64,000 nucleotides of DNA from Thamnaconus septentrionalis (Eukaryota > Chordata > Actinopteri > Tetraodontiformes > Monacanthidae). Made by a program: the position numbers and the translations under genes. Positions 34,801 through 45,812 of this stretch are shown here, one piece after another (the first letter of the stretch is position 1; every line of letters starts with the position of its first letter). The notes beneath the pieces were generated by a model that saw only the letters and a list, made by a program, of their open reading frames with translations, searched no databases and was not told where the DNA came from. The stretch is taken from assembly GCA_009823395.1 (NCBI GenBank), contig CM020511.1:14664001-14728000 (forward strand), written 5' to 3'.

Positions 34801-37800
34801 GTCAAGGAGAGTATGATTGTCCATGCCAGCTCTTCTTCAAAAGGTCATATATGCTTACAGGTTGAGGCTGTTCCTCAGGATGACACGCCAGGAAGTGCAC
34901 TGGTCGTGACCTTGAAATGTTTACCACATTTCTATTGCTTATCATTCGCACTTTGAAGCATGTTTTGGTAGGTCAGAAGACAAATGGAAGGGAATATTTG
35001 CTGCTCAGCAGTTAACCCAGATGAGTGGATGGGAAACAGGCAGGAGTGGAGTGATAAGGAGAAGCCCTAACGACTTCCACAACAGTGTCCGAAGACGAGA
35101 CAGTGATTGACTGGAGGTTTATGTTATTCACCGAGCAAAGCAGGGATAAACTGTTTGCCACAGCGCAGGCACAGCGTTCAGATTTTATCCTGTTTCTGCA
35201 GATATTTCAATTGTTATTCTAATGAAGACGGTTAATCGGCGACACCCACAAACACACTGACACACTTTTCTAAGTTTGAACTCTGTATGTGAGGTCCAGA
35301 GGTTCTCTGTCGGACAATACAAATATCACTTTGAGGGACTTTTTGTCAGCTTGCCCTGAGCTGTTAGTGTAGGTCTGTATATGTTTCTGTCTGTCGCTGT
35401 GTGTGAGTTTCCACTACTTCAAAGGCTGCCTGTGGCCCCAGAGACCCTCACAGACACCAGGCAGGTGTTTCCTTTGAGCAGACACATACTGTCAACATGC
35501 TGGTCTCCAGCCAAAAAAGTTTTACAGCAACAAACTCAAGAGGGAAACGTAATAGTTGTTTTTTTGTTGTTGTTGTTGTTTGATGAGTTGCTCGAGTGAT
35601 TGTTTGGATGTGGCTCCTACTGTCATCATGTCCAAAGCTTGAAAGAGGTTCATTTCTTTAGCTTGTTGACTTTCACAGCCCGTTGATTAGGGCATTACAA
35701 GTATTCTTAGGTCAACAAGATCCACCTTCCACATACTTGGCTAAGGAGGAATAAAAGTGCTTTTATAGGCCCTGGGCTAGAAAGAGTTTAAGCGCATGTG
35801 AAATACTTCACGTCCGTGAACCAAAGAGTTTTCATGTCGAAGAATTTTCAGCAGCGAAAGGGCTAAGGAAATATTTTTGGCTCAGGTGAAGGACAGCTTT
35901 TCAGACAGACAACAGAAAGCTGTCACAACACGGCAGCGTCTGTTGCTCAGTCAGCAGCGCAGTCCTCCAGATGCTCCAGCTCGGTAATTGTTTCTGTTCT
36001 GCTGGAAAACGCCCACGAGCAGAGGAGTGGGCGCTGACCTCTTTCACCTGGAGGGCGAGCAGTAAGAGGGCATGTTGGCTGTCTGGCCGTCCGGATGGAT
36101 GATTGCTTGGCTGGCTGTCTGCTCGACTGTCTGCCCACATCAGACCGGTTCTCACTTAGTCCGTCTCTCTGGCTTAGGCCGCTTCTCGTATGATGTCTTT
36201 CCACATTAGGATGACTTCAAATAAGAACGTATGGGAAATTCACTAGAAATTAATAATGTTGATATTGCAGTGGTGAAAACACTTCACAGGTTCTTACGTA
36301 CGTCTTCTTCAAATTAAAGTTAACCGGCGGAGAAGTGGTGAAGAAAACTATGGGCAAATTAAAGCACATGCAGCAGATTTTTTTACATTCTCTCTGCACT
36401 CTGTGACATTACCGCCTATTTAGTTCCAGAAATTGGATGCTCATTCAGAGAGTGCTGAATTGGAATTGAACTCTACACTTCAGTCTCTGCGGGTTGTAAT
36501 GTCTATGTAACATTAAAGAATATTTAATTAAATATTTAATTAAATGAAGGGCAAACAACTGTTCTTCAGTGTGTGTGTGTGTGAGAGAGAAAGAAAGTAA
36601 AAGAGAAATGTTCATACAGTGCATCACCAAGTAATTGCCAATACTAACTTATTTGGTATCAAGGTCAAAGGTCAACACGTTGATCTCATTAGCCTGCCAG
36701 TTTGGCAAGATCATTCAGATGAGTCATGAGAGACTCATTAAGCGTGTTTAGTCAGAGGTGCAGGAAGACATGACTCGGTCAATCAGTCAGCTCAGATCGC
36801 AGTCAAGTGATAAGAGGCTGCGACCTACCTCAGAGGGCCACCCTCATATTGTGAAGATACAGAATGAAATCCTCTAAACAATGAAATTAAAAATTATGTA
36901 TATTTGTATTTTCTAAAGTCACTCTTTTAATGGACTGTAAAAATGGTGAATGGATGAAAGTAAATAAATGATCATAACCACTGTACTTGCTAATATTATA
37001 TTATTATATTATATCATTATATACTATTCAATAAACTATGTTGTTGTGACTCCTGAATCAGAAAAATGAAAACAACTATACACAGTGAGCTTTACTTTGT
37101 AGCTACAAAAAACACATTATTTTGGAACCAATGGAAGATAATTAGTCACATCAGAAAATATGTATTTTCTAATGACATTTAAATGTTTGATGCAACATAA
37201 CAAGTTTTTTTTCTAAATTCTGATCCACCTCCAGATGTTAATAAAAAAAAGTTTTTCCAAGCTTTTCAGTATTTGTAAAATTGCCCACCTAGCAGATGCT
37301 CTGAGGTTCTCTGGTTTAGAATAGCTGCTGTAATCTGATTAAAGCCTTCCTGGGCCTCTTCTAGCTCCCGGCCTAGAGGTGGCGGCTGAGGAACAAGGCT
37401 CTTGTGGTCGAACTTTGACCCACAGGGGCCTTAATAGTCTGAACCCTCGTGAGGCCACCTCTCTGTTGGACTCGCAACCGACAGAAATATCGCTGAAGTT
37501 CTTGCATTGCAGCTGAGCAGCTTGAAATGCTGCATAGTTACAGAGAATTGGGCGCAAAACATGAACATACGGACTAGAGAGCATAAATTCAAAGGAGATT
37601 CCCAATTATGGGCATTTTAATGTTGACATGAGGAAGTAAACCGTTAACCTTTGCTGTTATTTTGCACACGCAGACAATAAAAGCTGCATCAACTTCCTTG
37701 TAAAATCCGCAGAATAGCATATACACAGGGCTGACAGTGTATGCTTTGCACCTGTGTTTACGTGTGGGTGGGAAAGTTATTTAAAGGACTCTTTTCCAGC

Positions 37801-38133
37801 ACTAAATTGTCCATGGCGTGATGCAAAATTCCTTTGGCAGCGAGTCCTTTGGTCAAACCCTGGAGTTTCACAGTGGCCAATTCAACACTGAGGTATGAAA
37901 ATAATCCCAAACAGGAAGATGGTGTGTTTTCATGGGTGTAATCAACTGAATTATCAAGTTTTTTTCCATTTTTTTTTTCTTTGTGTTTGGACACTGGGTC
38001 CCTTTTACAGCGAACAATGAGTGACTCATGAGCGTCGTGACACATTCTCATGGCAAAACAAATGCCAAGCAGCAGTTTGTTTGTGAAATGTGGCTCTACC
38101 TCACAGCCACCTTGGTTTAATCCCCTTCCAAAC
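31832..38133. other. No gene seen; unique and low-complexity DNA
   Basis: Contains an A-run near 34298-34308, a (GTT)n tract at about 35564-35580, a GT/GA tract at about 36570-36600 and a duplicated AATATTTAATTA unit near 36519-36545. Frames at 33964-34410 and 34145-34516 (minus) are pyrimidine-driven and lack motifs. An AT-rich stretch at 36860-37260 has few open frames. No transposon family was recognised. Confidence 0.45.
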
Positions 38134-38450
38134 ATCCGTCCATCCATTTTCCACCACAGTTTACCCTGTACTTGCAGAAATAACACTGTCCTGAGGCGAA
38201 GGTGGGCTTGACCTTGGAAAACTGTCTAGTTCATCGCATGGGGTCAAACGCACACACACACTCATGTACACACACTTCCATCCGCACTCACGTTCACACC
38301 TACGGCCAATTTAGAGTTATTACAGTTATTGGCCAATTAGCCTGAGGTGCATATCTTTTGACTGTTGGAAGAAGGCGGAGCTCCTGGAGGGAACTCATAC
38401 AGACACATGCAAACTCCACTCCACACAGTAAGGAGCCGGGTTTTGTAATA
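38134..38450 (-). mobile_element. Old, diverged SINE copy
   Basis: From CATCCGTCCATCCATTTTCC through TAGTTCATCGCATGGGGTC, CACACCTACGGCCAATTTAG and ATGCAAACTCCACTCCACAC, the blocks follow the 20.9 kb SINE in the same orientation. The box B region (around 38430) is no longer a recognisable promoter. A CA-rich expansion occurs in the middle. It is an inactive, old insertion. Confidence 0.8.
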
Positions 38451-38844
38451 ATTTAGCACTTCCTGCTGCTTGACTAACCACTCTTCGTCACTCTTGGCCA
38501 TGGCAATAGAATTACTGCTGTTCAGTTATATATTTGGGATTAATGATCACCCCAGTCATAAAAGGAGCCTCATCGGTATGACGCACATCCACACGTGTCT
38601 TTGCCATTGGCGATTCTGCAGTCATCTGGATTCGTCACAATGCGCCGGCGAGTCCAACACGGAGCGGCGGTGCGTTTTGATCAGCCCAAACTGTGTTTAC
38701 CTTCAGAACTCCTTATCACCAAAGTGAGTGAAAACATAGGATGACCTCATCACGCTAAGTGGCCCATATTGCCGCTCTGGTTTACATTCATACTTCCTGT
38801 CTTCTTGGCAGCGAACGTGAATGCAAGGCAGACCACAGAGAGGA

Positions 38845-38902
<58 letters not shown>

Positions 38903-39235
38903 GGGGCGGTGTTGGGGGAAGTGCGTATGTGTGCAGATAGGAGAAGAACCATGACAAAATTTGATTTGCTCCATTTTTTTAAATCGTCAAAAAAATAAAG
39001 TGAATGGACAATGTGTATGGCAAACCAAGGTGGAGGCCGAGGGGAATGGTTTGAAACAGATGGGAGATATGGCTTATGATGTCTGTGTGATACCCACATG
39101 AAGACAAAGGATAAGGCTATAAGGGAGGGGGCTCGGACCTCATGCACAGCGTACATACGGGTTTGATTCCACCCCGAGTAACGTTATTTAAATTCTGAAC
39201 AGAGTGAAGTGATTTGCACTCTGCTACCTTCCCGC
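38451..39235. other. No gene seen apart from microsatellite
   Basis: Frames overlapping the GT tract translate into His-Thr or Val-Cys repeats and are artefacts. No other feature. Confidence 0.55.
38846..38900 (+). repeat. (TG)n microsatellite, about 27 units
   Basis: Pure TG repeat of 55 bases, followed by a G-rich stretch (AGGGGGCGG). Confidence 0.97.
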
Positions 39236-39400
39236 TGCCCCTTCTCGTTAGAAATCACGTGGATGTGCGTGCGCGAGCATCGTTGAATCGCCACACCGGA
39301 GACAAAAGAGCGCAGCTGCGTGTTCGTTAGTTAGCGTGTGCGCTCGTTGAAGCTGTGAAGATGTGAGAATGCCACCCGGAAACACTTTGGAAGCGACACT
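39236..39400. promoter_or_regulatory. CpG-dense patch
   Basis: About 14 CG dinucleotides occur in the 120 bases from 39241, including GTGCGTGCGCGAG and CGCTCGTTG. As with the patch at 9.3 kb this may mark a regulatory element or an unmethylated region. No first exon or core promoter could be assigned on either strand. Confidence 0.25.
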
Positions 39401-39486
39401 GGACTGACTGGTCCAACTTGGTTGCCTTTAAAAAACTGTCCATTCCACAACAAGAGGGAGAATAACAGAGAGTGGGGGTGAAAAGT

Positions 39487-39520
39487 CCTTTTTGAGTGAT
39501 TTTTTTTTCACTCAAAAAGG
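39487..39520. repeat. Perfect 13 bp hairpin with T-loop
   Basis: CCTTTTTGAGTGA (39487-39499) and TCACTCAAAAAGG (39508-39520) are exact reverse complements around a loop of eight T residues. No element could be delimited around it. Confidence 0.85.
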
Positions 39521-42500
39521 CCTTGGTAACAAAGCGTCGCCTCTAGCACCCATGAAAAACCTTCCGTTCATCTGCTAGTTCTATCCTGTAATACATACTC
39601 AAAGCATTCGTGAGGGTTGCAATATAGCTGTTATTATTCCCATGTCGACACTGTCATTTCCAATGTGTATTTTTTGATGAGAATTACACACACGGGGGAA
39701 AAAAGACTTGACAAATGATGCACATCTGCAGAGGCGCACTGTTCACGCAGGCAGTTCCACCACCAGCTGTTTTACTGCTGCATCTACCTGGAAATTACAC
39801 TATAATGGATGATTACCACCTCAATCCCCAGCTGAGCGGATGCAGGGGATTTACTTTCCCCTTGATGTCACATAAGACGGGAACGGCCGTCGGTAAAATG
39901 GCAAATGATGCTGCAGCACAAAGGTTTCTTTTTTTGCCATTTAGTGCAATCAGTCCATAAGCCGGGGACTCTATTTTCCAATACGTTCACAGACTGTACT
40001 GTACAAAGCTCAGCTGAATAAGAGAAATAATTGAAACGTTCTACAGTCGGTAATTTAAACGATCTGAGGAATTACAGTATGGGCATCTTTAAAGCCACAC
40101 CAGTGGATAAATACAGAGCGGTGCAATTTGTAGCAAGGGGCCAACGAGCACATGAGGTATGTTGTCTCCAACTCATTGCTTTAATGTCCGACTCCCCCTC
40201 CGAGCTTTGTTCCCACAGCAGATCAGATCCACAGTCGGGCATCCACTGCTTCACCCCGATGTGCGCACGAGCGTGTGAGAGAGGGAGGGAGGGCAAGTAA
40301 TTACATACAACACCGACGTAGAAAGTAGGAACGTGTCTTTGAAGTATCTGTCTCGATCCCACAATGTGTTTCCCATCAGCACCAGTCGTGGCTCGGCGGG
40401 GGGGCTTTCAGAGGCATAGAGAAGTGGAAACAGTGGCGGCTGAAATAATGACCAGTCGTGGCTTTTGCTTCTGTGAAGTTTACGACATCTCAGGGCACAC
40501 AAACGATTTTTAGGTATTATTTTAATATCCCCGGCAACGCAGGAGGAGACGGGCCAGAGAAAGAATGCTGAAGAGAGGAAGAGAGGCTGCGGATGATGGA
40601 ATGAGCGTCCTAGAGGATGTGGAGGGTACGCTCCATGGCTGGAAATGATTAGGCCATTTAAAATTGTATAATATGCCCCCTTCTTTTTTTGGTCTGGGAA
40701 AACACTGAGAAAAACAGGGTCGGCATGAAGCGAACTATAAGCCCTAATCAGCCCTGATCTACTGGCATTTAGGGTTTTGGTTTCATACAGTGTAATTCAA
40801 CCTAAATTAGATGCCACAGCCATGTTCAAAAGTGTGTCATAGTACGACTGTCGGTGTGGCCCAGTAAGGAAATGTAGGTCAATTTACAGTTTTTAAATCC
40901 TGGTCCCTTTTTTTTAATTATTTGTTGATGATTTGAATATTTTGGGTTGTTATTAACATTTTGTCAGTGGTATTTGATTTTTAATTTGACATTTTTAGCT
41001 GAATATTTGTAAGCTGCTTTATAAATGACAATATGCTCAGTGTCCATTTCACTGCCACATGTTTGAGGTTAAATGTGTCACAGCTTCAGTTGCACAGTGA
41101 GTAAGAGATAAAGCCAGCATTTCTAATTTTTCATTGCTAAATTTATCTAGTAATATCGGTCAAATAGATGAGTTGACTTGCTTTTTATAAATTAACTGGT
41201 CTTGTGAATGTTAAATTTTTTTGCATGTTGCCAAGGTTTTAGCATAACAACTGACAACTGGAATCTGGAATGAACACTGGAGGCCCTGACTTGACCTAGC
41301 CGTGTCTGGCCATGTTTGCCCCAGCTTCAGTGACACAGGAAAGCTTAGATGCACAGATAAGCGATCAGTGCAGCCTAGTTTTGTTTCTTATTTCAGTATT
41401 CTGAGTGTGTGGGTTGGACCTCTGCTGAAGTCTTGCTGCCGTGACGCCGGCGTCAGAGGTGAAACGTCGGGGTGCACGACTGGAAACTAAAATGTCACGG
41501 CCCCCCCGACATCTGATATGGCTCTGCCTCCGTCTGTGAGAAAGGCAACGGTGGAGCTTCACAATATATTTTGCTATGATGACTCAAATTGGAAAAAGGT
41601 GTTAGTGACAGACTTTTGTTCGCTCCGCCGCCACCCCTCTCCCCTTGGATTATTCTCTGGCCTCCATCACTCGCGCAGAGACACACCTAGCAACCTGACC
41701 GCATGCATACTGCCGCTAACAAGCGTGTCCGCGAGCATAATATTCTGTTGCTTTTGAAAACTTTGGCGACCCTTCGCCGTATGGTTTGTGACCCCGCTTG
41801 ACCTTCACGACTGAAGGATTATGGAGGAGGCTTAAATTCACCGAGTGCAGGAGGAGAGACGATGACGCAGGGCCAGAGGTTGATTTAGCCGGTGTGTGCG
41901 TGGATGTGTGTTGTGAGAACCAGAGAAAGGTACCAGCGGGTTAGGGTTAGTCCATATCTGCCTTTAAAGAACCGTGAAGTCTGCCTTTTGTGCATTAACA
42001 TGCATTTTTGATTGGCCTGAAGGAGGAAACATCAGCAACGAAAGCACGACCAAAGCAAGTGTGGAACAAAAGTGCCCACCAATCTTGTAGTGTTTGTAGA
42101 AGGAGCAACTTTGACCATTAAATGGACTTGGAGCAGTTTCTAGTGCACAGATTCTATTTTCTTGGTCCAGCCTGAAGCTGGCACTCAGGTTTTTGGATCT
42201 TTGCTCTGCTATTGTCACAGTCTTATAAAAATAAAGAAGCTGAGACGCCTCTGGGCGAATCTTAAACGTAACCGAGAACAAAGTATTCTGTCTTGTTTTG
42301 ACACCAGTTCTGCCTCAACATACAGCATATGGCGCGCAGCATTTCTCTGCAGTGAAAAACGTAATTTTGTGCGTGCACCAATGCTGTAAGGACTTTCTGA
42401 TGCAACACAGATGCTAAATTAAATGATATCATGTCTTGTGTTTTCAGTGGAATACGTTGCATGGTGCAGATTAGTCGCGACCAGCTGTGAAGTTCTCAGC

Positions 42501-44127
42501 ATCAGAGGGGGAAAAGAAAAAAAAAAAAAAACATGCGGCCAGATGAGAAACATCTTGTTTGATTCGAACAATCCCTCGTGATTTCTGGAACCCCACCGTG
42601 GTGGAAATCCCCACAATTTGAAGCAGCTCAGAGGGCAAGCGGATCGATGAAAATGGCTTTCTTTCTTGTGTTGGTTTCTTTGTTTTTCATTTATGTCTCC
42701 TGATATCTAAAACTAGTACCTTTTACTTGTTCACGTGCTTCTAATGTTACACTAAAATACCTTCTAGACTACATGTGTGTTATATTGTGGATTTTTTTAA
42801 AGTTACATGTTTATATAAGATATTGACACAAGATATTGGTCCATGGAGTAGTTAGTCAATATAATGGTAATAGAATAATGGTAATAGAATAATGATAATA
42901 GATAATATAATGTCTAGTGGATTCAATCTAGTGGATTCAAATCAAATACTTATCTATTATTCCATTCAAAGATCACTAAATTATCGAATGATATGTCTGC
43001 TGCGGGCTTTTCCACAAAAAAACGTAGACAGTTAGTCAGAGAGAGTCACATCCTGGACTCCTTTTTCTTCCTCTTTTGTTTTTATGTGGTTTTAAGGCTT
43101 AGTTTGCAGCTAAAGTTAAAACTGAAAGCAAGCCAGCTGGTTGCAGAATAGTGACCATTTTAGAGACCAATGTGTGAGATTTCAGATTTCACTTGGGTGA
43201 AATACACTTAACATATTGTTGCCCAAATATTTTTTTTTTTTTGCCACTTTTTTCAACATTCAGTGGCTTTACTGAATCACCAAGTGGTAAAACCCATCAA
43301 ACGTGCAGGCTGCAGTTTGTGGTGAGATTAGTATCAAGCATTTCTTAGAAAAGTGTTATTATAATAATATCTCTGTATACGTTTAAATCAATCAGATCAC
43401 CAACGAACCGAGTGTTGGGGAACAGTTCTCACTTTAACCAAATCCAGATTGACAGCACCATCAACTGCACTTTCCAAACTGATCATTGTGGTCTGGCAAA
43501 TACTACACATTAAAGACCTTTTCTGTGATTTATTGCAGGGCTTTATTGTTTTTTCCTAGTAGAATGAATGTGAAATTATTTGCCAAACTATGCGCCAATG
43601 CATCCAGTGGATGTTGAAATTTTTCCCTGGATTAGTTAGAGCTTTGGCAAGGTTAATATGGGAAAAAGACAGAAGATCACCAAAAGTCAGCAGAACAAAT
43701 CTCTGGTGACAGTGAATGGCTGTTTCTCCAGCAGGGAATCTAAAACCAAGTGACTGACCCACCGCCAGCTTTTTGCCTCTCATGTGGCTAAAATTGGTTC
43801 GAACTGTCCATGACAAACGGTGCGCGAGTGAATCTTCTCTCACGGTCAACAATCAGTGAATGATGTAATGTTGGTGAAATCCTGGGGACTTTCTCCTTCC
43901 TGTCTGGAAAAACGGAATAGGTCAATTCGGCTACCGCTAATCTAAGAGTGGGTCAGAAACACAGATAAAAGTGGCAGATTTATTATTGGAACAATCTCAA
44001 TGATTCAGAACTAGACCATGATGTGTTTATTTGACCGGCAACCCTGAAATCTGTGCGTGCGTGTGCACTGGAAATGTGTCTGAATCATCGTGTTCAGTGT
44101 TTTTTTTTTCTTTTTTTTGTTCTTCAG
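39521..44127. other. No gene seen; unique sequence
   Basis: Includes a second CpG-containing patch around 41440-41515, an A-run at 42515-42531, the tandem repeat at 42861-42940 and an AT-rich region from 42690 to 43020. A good acceptor (CATGTCTTGTGTTTTCAG) ends at about 42448 but no matching donor gives a convincing exon. No repeat family was recognised. Confidence 0.45.
42861..42940 (+). repeat. Two adjacent short tandem duplications
   Basis: A variant repeat of AATGGTAATAGAAT occurs from 42861 to about 42903. A perfect tandem pair of the 14-mer TCTAGTGGATTCAA follows at 42913-42926 and 42927-42940. Confidence 0.8.
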
Positions 44128-44246
44128 AGAACTACAGCGATTTGTGTGCTTCTCTTACAAAACTAAAGGCTGTTAGAAAGGACAACTGCCTTGGGGTGCT
44201 TCCCTGGACTGTCTTTCTCTCACAAAATCCCTTTTCACTCCTCTGA
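44128..44246 (+). CDS. Weak exon-like segment after a very strong acceptor
   Basis: A long pyrimidine tract ending TTTTGTTCTTCAG precedes a frame that starts with two bases of a split codon. It reads NYSDLCASLTKLKAVRKDNC and continues to TGA at 44244-44246. No donor is needed if it is terminal. A minus-strand frame is also open over the same bases (44132-44506). The acceptor is the only real support, and T-runs of this kind are common in the window. Confidence 0.18.
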
Positions 44247-45034
44247 GATTCTGATTTTGCAACATCCCCCCCGAGTGCTGCTCTACAACAATGCTCCATT
44301 GTCTCTAAAATGCAAATGTATGGCAGCCCGTTGCATCCATGTGATGGTGAGAGAGAGGTTGCCAGAAAATGACGAGTAACCTGTTGTTGCACAGTTTGAG
44401 TGCAGTGCCAAAATGACCCCCTCTGCCTCGAGGAACATATCAGTTTGGTTGACAAGTGGACAAACTTGCTCAGGTCTGTTAAACATGTTAAAAAGTTTGA
44501 AGACACATTTTTTTTTCATCATGTTAGTAAAAATGGTGTTTCATTTACCTCAGTGAGAATGATGTCACATCTCTGTTTCAATAAAAAAAAAATAAAAACA
44601 ATATCACCATTGCTGTTTTTGTCATTGTCAGCGAATACCAGCATGGAGTGTGATAGTTTGTATGCAGGAGCAGAAAAACAACTTATGCACAGCTGAGGAA
44701 AAAAATAACTGCATGGAATATTTGCTGTGTTGTCAATATGATATTTTAATGACACAAAAATGAACAAAGGGGATAAGAAAACTGCAATGAACAGTTCAGT
44801 TCAGTCACTCAGTGATGCTGTACTCAGCAAGTGAACATTTGTCCTTATTCCAATCTAATTTCACCTCAAATATCAATAAATCACATAGTGTATGTAACTT
44901 TAGCTACTGCAAATGGTGCTACATGACGGAATACATTTAAGACAGATATAGATGATAGATGTTTGTGTAATTTCTTACCTAGAGAAGCAACACAGAATAC
45001 TGAAACGTCTGCTTTGATGCTTTTGGCTGAGTTT
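44247..45034. other. No gene seen
   Basis: AT-rich unique sequence with open frames of 70-124 codons on both strands and no recognisable motifs. A-run at about 44582-44592. Confidence 0.45.
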
Positions 45035-45170
45035 TTATTGTCGTTTTAGAGTTGTTGGGGTTTTTTTTTTTTTAAGTAACACACAGGAAAAGTTCCTGAC
45101 GTCCCTCCCTGGGTTGAGGTGGTTGAGGTTTTCTTTGTGTGCAACACCCACAAAGAATTTTAAATATGAC
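45035..45170 (-). CDS. Candidate terminal exon of unknown protein
   Basis: On the minus strand a strong acceptor (TTGTTGTCATTTTTAG, with CCCTGAC about 30 bases upstream) is followed by one base of a split codon and an open frame. The frame reads SYLKFFVGVAHKENLNHLNP then GRDVRNFSC, and runs through an A-rich lysine stretch to TAA at 45037-45035. The stop lies within an AATAAA hexamer. The intron to the next segment upstream is 137 bp with a GTGAGT donor, and the phases fit. The lysine run comes from a 13-base T-run on the plus strand, which may instead be simple repeat after the true end. Confidence 0.33.
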
Positions 45171-45307
45171 CTAAAAATGACAACAAAAATAATTGTCAGG
45201 GCGCTCTGATGTTGACACTATTTTTCCACAAATGGCACGTCCACAATGCCAACAATAGACATTTTGTCCCCAGAGGAATGTCCACACCTTCTTTGTACAC
45301 AACTCAC

Positions 45308-45578
45308 TGTTCCAGGACAGGTTGACGATTGGGTCTGACGGTAAATCCACTCTCCAATCCCACAATCCCATGATACTCCCATGGAGCCCTGCTTTCACTG
45401 GCAAAAATCACCAGAGAGAAAGTGAACCTGATGTGACTGGTGCGTGGTGTTAAGTCCTTCAGAAGGTCCAGCTGTGCTCCGACTCTCCGTTTCAAAGCTG
45501 CTCGGACCTTCAGAGTGCGACCAGCTGCGTCCGTCTGCTCCACCTCGTCCCCACGCAAACACTCAAAGCCGTTAAAGC
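45308..45578 (-). CDS. Candidate coding exon, unknown protein
   Basis: The minus strand is open for 89 codons with G/C-rich third positions and frequent CTG, GTG and GAG codons, unlike the AT-rich surroundings. Pieces of the translation are DEVEQTDAAGRTLKVRAALK and SLVIFASESRAPWEYHGIVG. It ends at a strong GTGAGT donor (45307) in a phase that fits the segment at 45170. The acceptor at 45579-45580 (AATGTAAG) has a poor pyrimidine tract, so the true 5' end is uncertain. I recognise no family. With its neighbour this is the best minus-strand candidate. Confidence 0.37.
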
Positions 45579-45716
45579 CTTACATTTTTCACTTAGGTTG
45601 CTTTCCTTTCAACTCGTGGAATGCCCATAATTCAGGTCACTCGCGTCACCCAGTGTGCGCAGACATAAATTTGTGGTCATTCAAGCCTCAACATTGGGCT
45701 TTGTTTGCAATCTCAG

Positions 45717-45812
45717 GGCAAGGAAATGCGTTTGAATGCACTGCAGCGGATAGAACTGATGATGTACAGCTGCAGTCGTTTCCCGTGGATGGGTGCAGCA
45801 AACGTACCGCAG
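45717..45812 (+). CDS. Candidate 96 bp plus-strand exon
   Basis: A good acceptor (TTTGTTTGCAATCTCAG) and a good donor (ACCGCAG followed by GTAATG) enclose exactly 96 bases. Two frames are fully open: one reads GKEMRLNALQRIELMMYSCS and is phase 0 at both ends; the other reads QGNAFECTAADRTDDVQLQS. Which is used cannot be decided without neighbours. It lies 140 bases from the minus-strand candidate exon at 45308-45578 on the opposite strand, so the two are unlikely to belong to one gene. Confidence 0.3.

Noticed and set aside
37758..38186. 142-codon minus-strand frame
   Set aside because: It runs into the old SINE copy starting at 38134 and has no motif.
38703..39156. Frames coding His-Thr or Val-Cys repeats
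   Set aside because: These are translations of the TG microsatellite.
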